Shown one piece after another: positions 1-5,125 of a stretch of DNA of 5,125 bases (position 1 is the first letter of the stretch; each line of letters opens with the position of its first letter). Under the pieces are notes generated by a model, which did no database searches, was not told the DNA's origin, and saw only the letters and a program-made list of their open reading frames with translations. The position numbers and the translations under genes are program-made. Source of the stretch: an uncultured Methylococcaceae bacterium (GTDB lineage: Bacteria > Pseudomonadota > Gammaproteobacteria > Methylococcales > Methylomonadaceae); assembly GCA_903939355.1 (NCBI GenBank), contig CAJAHC010000072.1, positions 1-5,125 of the forward strand. Reading direction: 5' to 3'.

Positions 1-1121
1 ATATTTTGTTTTCTATTCTTTGAGGATAAATCTGAAATACGAATTTTAAAATATTCAGCTACAGTTTTTTGAATATTCTCCATACTTACAAGCTTGTCTT
101 TTAGAGAAATTAAGTCGTGCAAAGCTTCTTTAGTAAATTCAATGGTAATTTCGCGTCCTGTAAATTGAGAATTAGCAATAACCCTTCTCAACGCTCCTTC
201 AAGATCTCTTACATTGAATGGGATTTTTTTTGCTATAAAAAAGGCGACATCCTGTGGAAGTGTAATATTAATTTGCATTGCTTTTTTTATTAGTATGGCG
301 GCTCTTGTTTCCATATCAGGAGGTTCAATTAAAACAGGAAGGCCACAGCCAAATCTTGATTTTAATCGCTCTTCAAGACCTATTATTTCTTTAGGATATT
401 TATCACATGTTAAGACAATTTGATTTTTTTTATCAAGTAACGTATTGAAAGTATGAAAAAATTCTTCCTGAGATCTTTCTTTACCAGCAAAAAATTGAAT
501 ATCATCTATTAAAAGCACATCAATACTACGATAAAATTCTTTAAAAGAATTTATTGAGTTTTGTTGTAATGCTCTAACCATATCTTGAACAAATTTTTCG
601 GAATGAAGATAAAAAACGATTAAATGTGGATTTTTTTCAATAACAGCGTTACCAATAGCATGCATAAGATGAGTTTTTCCTAACCCAGAGCCGCCGTAAA
701 TAAGTAACGGATTGTAAGCTTTACCTATATTTTCAGAAATTTGTATTGATGCAGCTCTTGCTAATTGATTAGATTTACCAATCACAAAGTTTTCAAATGT
801 AAAAGCTTTGTTAAGAAAGTTGGGTTTAGTATTTTTAAGCTCAATAGGTTTAACGTTATTCAATAACGTAGGTAAAACAGTTTTTTTTGAGCCTATTTCA
901 AATATTAATTCTAATGAACCATTTGAAAAGTCGTTGATAGATTGATCGATTTTAGTAAAGTAATGTTGTTTTACCCAATCCAAGACAAATCGGTTAGGCG
1001 CTAATAATTTAATTTTTCCATTACTCTCGATAGCTTGTAAAGGTCTTATCCATGTACTGAAATCAGAACTAGCAATTTCATTTTCAAGTTTTGTTAAGCA
1101 GTTATCCCAAATTGAGCTCAT
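1..1121 (-). CDS. dnaA: Chromosomal replication initiator protein DnaA (3' end beyond the window)
   Basis: DnaA is the AAA+ ATPase that binds DnaA boxes at oriC, forms an ATP-dependent filament and opens the origin. Reading the reverse strand from the ATG at 1121-1119 gives 373 uninterrupted codons. Domain I (about residues 1-75) begins [16 protein letters not shown] and contains [11 protein letters not shown] short linker follows, and the AAA+ core starts near residue 105. Visible motifs are Walker A GGSGLGKT (143-150, Lys149), Walker [10 protein letters not shown] (203-211, Asp206/Asp207), sensor 1 IVLTCD (235-240), box [11 protein letters not shown] with arginines 252 and 256 (the equivalents of E. 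coli Arg281 and Arg285, by alignment from memory), and sensor 2 NVRDLEGAL with Arg305. The frame leaves the window in domain IV, after [12 protein letters not shown], so the helix-turn-helix and DnaA signature (perhaps 70-80 residues) are not seen. Walker A lies about 29 residues earlier than in E. coli, so the domain II linker is short. The start has no clear Shine-Dalgarno sequence but matches the family N-terminus, and no other start codon lies upstream before a stop. Confidence 0.97.
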   Translation of the reverse strand, partial: MSSIWDNCLTKLENEIASSDFSTWIRPLQAIESNGKIKLLAPNRFVLDWVKQHYFTKIDQSINDFSNGSLELIFEIGSKKTVLPTLLNNVKPIELKNTKPNFLNKAFTFENFVIGKSNQLARAASIQISENIGKAYNPLLIYGGSGLGKTHLMHAIGNAVIEKNPHLIVFYLHSEKFVQDMVRALQQNSINSFKEFYRSIDVLLIDDIQFFAGKERSQEEFFHTFNTLLDKKNQIVLTCDKYPKEIIGLEERLKSRFGCGLPVLIEPPDMETRAAILIKKAMQINITLPQDVAFFIAKKIPFNVRDLEGALRRVIANSQFTGREITIEFTKEALHDLISLKDKLVSMENIQKTVAEYFKIRISDLSSKNRKQN

Positions 1122-1168
1122 TGAATTAAGGTATTGATAGTAATTTGTTGAAGAGGAATTAGTTTATA

Positions 1169-1184
1169 ATTACTATACAGTAAT
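1169..1184. repeat. Short inverted repeat over the candidate dnaA -10
   Basis: A perfect 6-bp inverted repeat, ATTACT-ATAC-AGTAAT, with a 4-nt centre, covers the candidate reverse -10 hexamer at 1172-1177. Such symmetry could be a dimeric repressor site. It has no T-run or GC-rich stem, so a terminator is unlikely. In AT-rich DNA a 6-bp palindrome is not rare, and no regulator is known from this window. Confidence 0.3.
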
Positions 1185-1200
1185 AAAACATTGCACTACA
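1172..1200 (-). promoter_or_regulatory. Candidate dnaA promoter
   Basis: On the reverse strand a -10-like hexamer TATAGT occupies 1177-1172, about 50 nt upstream of the dnaA start. The hexamer 17 nt further upstream (1200-1195, TGTAGT) is a poor -35. A second possible -10, TATAAA, lies at 1168-1163, also without a good -35. The region is AT-rich, so chance matches are likely. The placement is reasonable, but the exact hexamers are uncertain. Confidence 0.3.
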
Positions 1201-1203
1201 GAA

Positions 1204-1232
1204 TTGACATGTTATGGATATTATTTTATCAT
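1204..1232 (+). promoter_or_regulatory. Sigma-70-type promoter for the rpmH-rnpA-yidD-yidC-mnmE genes
   Basis: A perfect -35 hexamer TTGACA (1204-1209) is followed by a 17-nt spacer and a five-of-six -10 hexamer TATCAT (1227-1232). Transcription would begin near 1238-1240, leaving a T-rich leader of about 50 nt before the rpmH ATG at 1291. Hexamer quality, ideal spacing and position make this the best promoter in the window. A strong promoter fits the high demand for ribosomal protein L34. That it also drives the downstream genes is inferred from their tight packing. Confidence 0.75.
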
Positions 1233-1290
1233 CCGTAGTCTTTTTTATCTGTTTTTGTTAACACTCATCTGATTAGGCTTTAAAGTAACT

Positions 1291-1425
1291 ATGAAAAGAA
1301 CATACCAACCCAGTAAAATTAAACGAGCTAGAACTCACGGTTTTCGTGCGAGAATGGCAACAGTAGGTGGTCGTAGAGTTTTAAATGCTCGTAGAGCAAA
1401 AGGTCGTGCTAAGTTAACTGTTTAG
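1291..1425 (+). CDS. rpmH: 50S ribosomal protein L34
   Basis: L34 is a small, very basic protein of the large ribosomal subunit that binds 23S rRNA. The 44-residue product begins [18 protein letters not shown] and continues through [13 protein letters not shown] to [11 protein letters not shown]. This is the family pattern over its whole length: the N-terminal MKRT-QPS, the HGFRARM core and the Arg/Lys-rich tail. It stops at LTV, two residues shorter than the E. coli protein, which ends in Ser-Lys. The ATG is fixed by the family start. The upstream ribosome-binding site is weak: AGG at 1275-1277 is 13 nt away, and AAAG at 1282-1285 is closer but poor. It is the first gene of the forward cluster, 52-53 nt after the predicted transcription start, and rnpA follows after 10 nt. 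Confidence 0.98.
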   Translation: MKRTYQPSKIKRARTHGFRARMATVGGRRVLNARRAKGRAKLTV

Positions 1426-1435
1426 TTGATGTTGA

Positions 1436-1804
1436 GTGACAGTACTAAATTTTAATTTCCCACCCAATTTACGATTAAAGAAACCAGCTGAATATAAAAA
1501 CGTTTTTGCTAAACCAGTAAAATCAAGTGATACTTATTTTACACTATTAGCAATAAAAAATGATTTTGATCATCCTAGATTAGGTTTGGCAATTGCAAAA
1601 AAAAATGTAAGAAAGGCCGTGCACAGAAACGTAATTAAACGAGCTGTGCGGGAGAATTTTAGAAAGCAGCAACAAATTTTGGGAAATATAGATATTGTTG
1701 TTTTAGCTCGTAAAGAAGCAGTTAATGTCCCACTGGAATTATTAAGTAGATCATTGGAAAAACATTGGCTTAGATTGGTATCCCGATGCGCTTCTTGCTT
1801 GTAG
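1436..1804 (+). CDS. rnpA: Ribonuclease P protein component
   Basis: RnpA (C5 protein) is the protein subunit of RNase P. It binds the 5' leader of pre-tRNA and helps the catalytic RNA mature tRNA 5' ends. The 122-residue basic product (E. coli about 119) has the usual N-terminus around [13 protein letters not shown] (residues 12-24), then [11 protein letters not shown] (46-56). The RNR signature region spans about residues 55-76 and includes [14 protein letters not shown]. The strand DIVVLAR lies at 86-92. The commonly seen RNRIKR core reads RNVIKR here (64-69), keeping Arg64, Asn65, Lys68 and Arg69. The start is GTG at 1436, directly after an in-frame TGA at 1433-1435. No other start codon precedes the conserved N-terminus, so GTG is well supported even without a clear Shine-Dalgarno. 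The 3' end overlaps yidD by 19 nt. The catalytic RNA gene (rnpB) is not in this window. Confidence 0.96.
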   Translation: MTVLNFNFPPNLRLKKPAEYKNVFAKPVKSSDTYFTLLAIKNDFDHPRLGLAIAKKNVRKAVHRNVIKRAVRENFRKQQQILGNIDIVVLARKEAVNVPLELLSRSLEKHWLRLVSRCASCL

Positions 1805-2019
1805 CAATAATTAAGTTATATAAATACTTTATTAGTCCTTTGCTAGGCTCTAACTGTCGTTTTTACCCAAGCTGTTCTAGTTATTCCTTAGAAGCACTTG
1901 AGCGTCATGGTGTCATTACTGGCTCCTATATCACTTTCAAAAGATTATTAAAATGCCACCCTTTTCATAAAGGGGGTATCGATCCCGTTCCAGAAAAAAT
2001 TGGTAATAAGAATGGATAA
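1786..2019 (+). CDS. yidD: Membrane protein insertion efficiency factor YidD
   Basis: YidD is a small, membrane-associated protein that supports YidC-dependent insertion of inner-membrane proteins in E. coli; its molecular action is not well defined. The 77-residue product (E. coli 85) begins with the amphipathic helix [20 protein letters not shown]. It then carries the family hallmark [18 protein letters not shown] (residues 21-38), with Cys24 and Cys30. The second hallmark, [16 protein letters not shown], spans residues 54-69 with Cys57. The start ATG lies inside rnpA, giving a 19-nt overlap in a different frame, and the stop lies 8 nt inside yidC. Expression is therefore probably coupled to both neighbours by ribosome re-initiation. 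The C-terminus is short, without the acidic or basic tail found in some homologues. The family assignment is secure. Confidence 0.96.
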   Translation: MRFLLVAIIKLYKYFISPLLGSNCRFYPSCSSYSLEALERHGVITGSYITFKRLLKCHPFHKGGIDPVPEKIGNKNG

Positions 2020-3715
2020 TATAAGATTTATACTCGTAGTTACATTTTCAATGCTTATATTTATGTTGTGGCAGGCTTGGGAACAAGATTACGGTCCAAA
2101 ACCTGAAGTGGCAATTGTAAGTCCCGATGTTACTAAGGCAAAAGAAGATTTACCAATTACAGCAACTCCCTTACAAGCAGAATCAGCTTCACAAGAGCCA
2201 ATTTTGTCAGCAGTTGTGGCACCTGTTAATAAAATTGTAAAAATAAAAACAGATGTAATTGCTTTAGAAATAGATATGCAAGGTGGTACGGTAACTAATC
2301 TTGATTTATTAAATTACCCAATAGAAAAAGCAAATACTGTAGTAAATAGTTTGAGAAAACTGATTGGGATGGAAGTATCTGAGGCTAACTCCGCACCGGT
2401 TAGGTTGTTTAACAATGATCCTGAAAATATATTTATTGCTCAAAGCGGTTTAATTGCAGAGGGTGGTTCTACAACTGCACCCAATCACTATACTGTTTTT
2501 AAAAGTGATCAAGATAGTTATGTCCTACAACCTGGGCAAGATAGTTTGCAAGTTCCATTAACATGGGCTGATAAGAGCGGACTTGTCATTACTAAACTAT
2601 TCACATTTAAACGAGGTGCTTACGAAATCATCTTAGATCAAAATGTCAAAAATAACTCGGGTAAGGTTTGGTCTGGTAGGCAATACAGTCAATTATTAAG
2701 AACGCCTGACACTACTAGTCAAGGTAATATGCTGACAGGTGGTATGAGAGCATATAATGGCGGAGTTATATATACAGAAAAAAACAAATATCAAAAAATT
2801 AGCTTTGATGATATGGCAGATGAGACTTTGGATGTTGTTTCTAAAGGAGGTTGGACTGCAATGATTCAGCATTATTTCGCATCTGCTTGGATCCCACCAG
2901 CAGATCAGGAAAACCATTTTTATACTAAAGAGTTAAAAGATGGTCGCTATGTTATTGGCACATATTCTCCTTCAGTAAGTATAGAAGCCAATTCAACTGT
3001 AAATTTTACTTCACAGTTGTTTGCAGGTCCTAAAATTCAGCCTATGATGGAAAAGGTTGCTACAGGTTTGGAGCTAACAGTTGATTATAGTGTTTTAACG
3101 TTTATTGGTAAGCCTATTTATTGGTTGTTGAATAAAATTCATAGTGTTATTGGTAACTGGGGCGTGGCTATAATGGGAGTGACATTTTGTATTAAATTGT
3201 TGTTTTTTCCATTATCACAAGCCAGTTTTAAATCGATGGCTAAAATGCGAAAAGTACAACCACGTCTTAAAGAGTTACAAGAGCGTTATGCAGATGATAG
3301 GCCGCGCTTTAATAATGAAATGATGGGGCTGTATAAAAAAGAAAAAGTTAATCCATTGGGAGGTTGTTTACCAATACTGGTACAAATACCGGTATTTATG
3401 GCACTGTATTGGGTTTTAAGTGAAACTATTGAATTTCGCCAGGCGCCTTTTATGCTATGGATACAGGATTTATCAATACAAGATCCTTTTTATATTCTGC
3501 CGATAATTATGGGTATTTCCATGAAGATTCAGCAAAGTCTTAACCCTGCGCCGATAGATCCAATTCAAGCTAAAGTGATGAAGATGTTTCCTATTGTCTT
3601 CACTGTTTTCTTTCTATTTTTTCCGGCGGGATTGGTTTTATATTGGGTTATTAACAATACTTTGTCTATCATTCAACAGACATATATAACAAAGCAAATA
3701 GAAAAAGCCGGTTAG
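2012..3715 (+). CDS. yidC: Membrane protein insertase YidC
   Basis: YidC inserts and folds inner-membrane proteins, alone or with SecYEG. The product is 567 residues counting from ATG 2012 (E. coli 548). It begins [20 protein letters not shown], the first membrane segment. A large periplasmic domain of about residues 21-350 follows, containing [10 protein letters not shown] (276-285). The conserved core then carries TM2 near 353-392 ([23 protein letters not shown]), the cytoplasmic hairpin [41 protein letters not shown] (438-460), [11 protein letters not shown] (481-491) and the last segment [20 protein letters not shown]. The hydrophilic-groove position that is Arg366 in E. coli is Lys385 here, a conservative change. 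The protein ends QIEKAG without the long basic tail seen in E. coli. An in-frame TTG at 2000 would add four residues, but ATG 2012 matches the family start. It overlaps yidD by 8 nt. Confidence 0.98.
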   Translation: MDNIRFILVVTFSMLIFMLWQAWEQDYGPKPEVAIVSPDVTKAKEDLPITATPLQAESASQEPILSAVVAPVNKIVKIKTDVIALEIDMQGGTVTNLDLLNYPIEKANTVVNSLRKLIGMEVSEANSAPVRLFNNDPENIFIAQSGLIAEGGSTTAPNHYTVFKSDQDSYVLQPGQDSLQVPLTWADKSGLVITKLFTFKRGAYEIILDQNVKNNSGKVWSGRQYSQLLRTPDTTSQGNMLTGGMRAYNGGVIYTEKNKYQKISFDDMADETLDVVSKGGWTAMIQHYFASAWIPPADQENHFYTKELKDGRYVIGTYSPSVSIEANSTVNFTSQLFAGPKIQPMMEKVATGLELTVDYSVLTFIGKPIYWLLNKIHSVIGNWGVAIMGVTFCIKLLFFPLSQASFKSMAKMRKVQPRLKELQERYADDRPRFNNEMMGLYKKEKVNPLGGCLPILVQIPVFMALYWVLSETIEFRQAPFMLWIQDLSIQDPFYILPIIMGISMKIQQSLNPAPIDPIQAKVMKMFPIVFTVFFLFFPAGLVLYWVINNTLSIIQQTYITKQIEKAG

Positions 3716-3716
3716 T

Positions 3717-5060
3717 TTGTTTTTAAATCCAGATACCATTGCAGCTATTGCAACACCACCAGGGAATGGTGGTGTTGGTATTATCCGAATTTCAGGAGCT
3801 TTGGTTACTGAAATTGCCAAACAAGTCCTTAATAAATCCCCCATTCCTAGATATGCACTTTTTTCATCTTTTATTGATGCTGATAGTAGTGTAATCGATT
3901 CCGGTATAAGCCTCTATTTTCCTGGCCCCGCTTCCTATACAGGAGAAGATATTCTTGAGTTACAAGGCCACGGTGGCTCTGTTGTATTGGATATGCTTTT
4001 GCGGAGAATTCTTTCCTTAGGTGCTAGGTTAGCTAATCCGGGTGAATTTACGGAACGAGCTTTTTTGAATAATAAGCTGGATTTAGCGCAAGCTGAAGCT
4101 GTAGCTGATTTAATTGAAAGCAGTACGGAACAATCAGTTCGTTCAGCACAAAAATCAATGCAGGGCTTGTTTTCAGCACAAATTAATGAATTGGTCATTG
4201 AATTAACAGAGCTCCGTGTTTATGTTGAGGCCGCTATTGATTTTGTTGATGAAGAAATTGATTTTTTAACGGATGGAGTTGTTGTAAAACGTATAAATAG
4301 AATATTGGACAATATTAAAAAAATACTAAAAACGGCTCAGCAAGGTCAATTATTGCGCGATGGTATGACTATCGTATTAGTAGGAAAACCTAATGCTGGT
4401 AAATCCAGCTTACTAAATGCATTAGCTGGCCACGAGGCAGCCATAGTTACTGATATAGCTGGAACGACTAGAGATGTATTAAGAGAGCATATTCAACTTG
4501 ATGGCATGCCTTTACATATAGTTGATACAGCAGGTTTGCGGGAAAGTGATAACTCGATAGAAAAAGAGGGTATACGCAGGGCACACGAAGAAATCAAAAA
4601 AGCAGATAAAATATTATTTCTTATTGATGCCAGAGAAAGTGAGACAGAAGATTTATTAAAAACTTTGCCACGAAATATAGATATTATCAAGGTTTATAAC
4701 AAAATTGATCTTTTAGGTATGAAGCCTGAAATTAAAAAAACAGAAAAAGGTTGCAGTTGTTACTTGTCCATAAAAACAGGGGAAGGTATGGATTTATTAA
4801 AACAACACTTAAAGCAAAGTGTTGGATTTAATGAAGCCACAGAAAATGTTTGTATTGCTAGAAGACGACATCTAGAAGCAATAAAAAAAGGTTATGATTT
4901 TGTTGAAAGTGCTTTAAATCAATTAGAAGTTAGCCAAGCAGGTGAATTAGTTGCAGAAGATTTAAGGCAGGCACAAATGAGTTTTTCAGAAATAACAGGA
5001 ACTTTTACTTCTGATGATTTATTAGGTAAAATTTTTTCGAGCTTTTGTATAGGAAAGTAA
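3717..5060 (+). CDS. mnmE: tRNA uridine-5-carboxymethylaminomethyl(34) synthesis GTPase MnmE
   Basis: MnmE (TrmE, ThdF) is a K+-activated GTPase. With MnmG it installs the (carboxymethyl)aminomethyl group on wobble uridine 34 of certain tRNAs, using a folate-bound one-carbon unit. The product is 447 residues (E. coli 454) and complete. The N-terminal folate-binding domain (about 1-118) has DTIAAIATPPGNGGVGIIRISG and the YTGEDILELQGHGG block. A helical domain follows. The inserted G domain (about 215-375) has G1 GKPNAGKS (223-230), G2 TDIAGTTRD (245-253), G3 DTAG (270-273) with the catalytic-type Glu282, G4 NKID (328-331) and G5-like SIKTGEG (351-357). The C-terminus FCIGK keeps the conserved Cys444. 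The start is TTG at 3717, one base after the yidC stop. An in-frame TAG at 3699 and no other start codon in between leave TTG as the only normal choice. No clear Shine-Dalgarno is visible, so coupling to yidC translation is likely. MnmG is not in the window. Confidence 0.97.
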   Translation: MFLNPDTIAAIATPPGNGGVGIIRISGALVTEIAKQVLNKSPIPRYALFSSFIDADSSVIDSGISLYFPGPASYTGEDILELQGHGGSVVLDMLLRRILSLGARLANPGEFTERAFLNNKLDLAQAEAVADLIESSTEQSVRSAQKSMQGLFSAQINELVIELTELRVYVEAAIDFVDEEIDFLTDGVVVKRINRILDNIKKILKTAQQGQLLRDGMTIVLVGKPNAGKSSLLNALAGHEAAIVTDIAGTTRDVLREHIQLDGMPLHIVDTAGLRESDNSIEKEGIRRAHEEIKKADKILFLIDARESETEDLLKTLPRNIDIIKVYNKIDLLGMKPEIKKTEKGCSCYLSIKTGEGMDLLKQHLKQSVGFNEATENVCIARRRHLEAIKKGYDFVESALNQLEVSQAGELVAEDLRQAQMSFSEITGTFTSDDLLGKIFSSFCIGK

Positions 5061-5125
5061 CTAAGTAAAACAACCGAAAATAACAACTAAACAAAGTCAA
5101 CTATATAAGGGTTTGTAGCGATACA
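5061..5125. other. Non-coding end after mnmE
   Basis: These 65 nt are A-rich and then mixed. I see no hairpin followed by a T-run, so no intrinsic terminator for the operon is visible before the edge. There is no recognisable start of a gene, tRNA or repeat. Transcription may continue into the next gene or end beyond the window. Confidence 0.6.

Larger units (their letters stand above)
1122..1290. other. Divergent dnaA-rpmH intergenic region
   Basis: This 169-nt AT-rich spacer separates the start codons of dnaA (leftward) and rpmH (rightward), so it must hold the control signals for both. I see a good forward promoter, a weaker reverse one and a short inverted repeat, each listed separately. 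The homologous gap is an origin of replication in Pseudomonas (established knowledge). Here, however, I find no full match to the DnaA box TTATNCACA on either strand, only two-mismatch resemblances at 1212-1220 and 1255-1263, plus one at 1102-1110 inside the dnaA coding region. I see no structural RNA and no small open frame with a family resemblance. Confidence 0.8.

Noticed and set aside
214..423. Forward-strand open frame of 69 codons
   Set aside because: It lies wholly antisense to the conserved AAA+ domain of dnaA and its product resembles no family.
1102..1110. TTATCCCAA as a DnaA box
   Set aside because: Two mismatches to TTATNCACA and inside the dnaA coding sequence, where it encodes conserved domain I residues.
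1165..1170. Perfect TATAAT on the forward strand as a second rpmH promoter
   Set aside because: No acceptable -35 lies 16-18 nt upstream (the nearest, TTTGTT at 1144-1149, is 15 nt away and poor), and AT-rich DNA gives such hexamers by chance.
2000..2011. TTG at 2000 as the yidC start
   Set aside because: It would add only Met-Val-Ile-Arg before MDNIRF, whereas homologues begin at the Met-Asp position, which here is an ATG.
2696..2917. Reverse-strand open frame inside yidC
   Set aside because: Antisense to the well-conserved periplasmic domain of YidC; no family resemblance and no promoter or ribosome-binding site.
3638..3844. Reverse-strand open frame across the yidC-mnmE junction
   Set aside because: Shadow of the last YidC segment and the MnmE N-terminus, both strongly conserved on the forward strand.
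3935..4198. Reverse-strand open frame of 87 codons inside mnmE
   Set aside because: Antisense to conserved MnmE sequence; Ser/Arg-rich composition is typical of a shadow frame.
4493..4690. Reverse-strand open frame in the MnmE G domain
   Set aside because: Antisense to the G3-to-G4 part of the GTPase domain, with no independent support.

Overview
This window is the conserved neighbourhood of the chromosomal dnaA gene. It holds the 3' part of the classic gene order dnaA (reverse strand) | rpmH - rnpA - yidD - yidC - mnmE (forward strand). The DNA is AT-rich (roughly 35-40 % GC by eye), with A/T-ending codons throughout. The gene order, a YidC with a long periplasmic domain, and DnaA and RnpA sequences close to those of enterics and pseudomonads point to a low-GC proteobacterium, most likely a gammaproteobacterium. 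No genus can be named from this evidence. All reading frames are intact and composition looks uniform, so I see no sign of horizontal transfer.

Layout: positions 1-1121 on the reverse strand encode the first 373 codons of the replication initiator DnaA. The window edge cuts it in domain IV, before the DNA-binding signature. A 169-nt divergent intergenic region (1122-1290) separates dnaA from rpmH. It carries a near-consensus sigma-70 promoter for the forward operon (TTGACA, 17 nt, TATCAT), a weaker candidate dnaA promoter, and a small inverted repeat over that promoter's -10. From 1291 to 5060 five genes run head to tail with almost no spacing: rpmH (ribosomal protein L34), rnpA (RNase P protein), yidD (membrane-protein insertion factor), yidC (inner-membrane insertase) and mnmE (tRNA wobble-uridine modification GTPase). 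The gaps or overlaps are 10 nt, -19 nt, -8 nt and 1 nt. The last 65 nt hold no recognisable gene or terminator.

The genes serve replication initiation (DnaA), and ribosome and tRNA production (L34, RNase P, MnmE) coupled to membrane-protein insertion (YidD, YidC). I found no undescribed system, mobile element, CRISPR array or structural RNA gene. The points worth a second look are small: non-ATG starts with poor ribosome-binding sites, overlapping genes that suggest translational coupling, a shortened DnaA linker, and a possible operator in the dnaA promoter.
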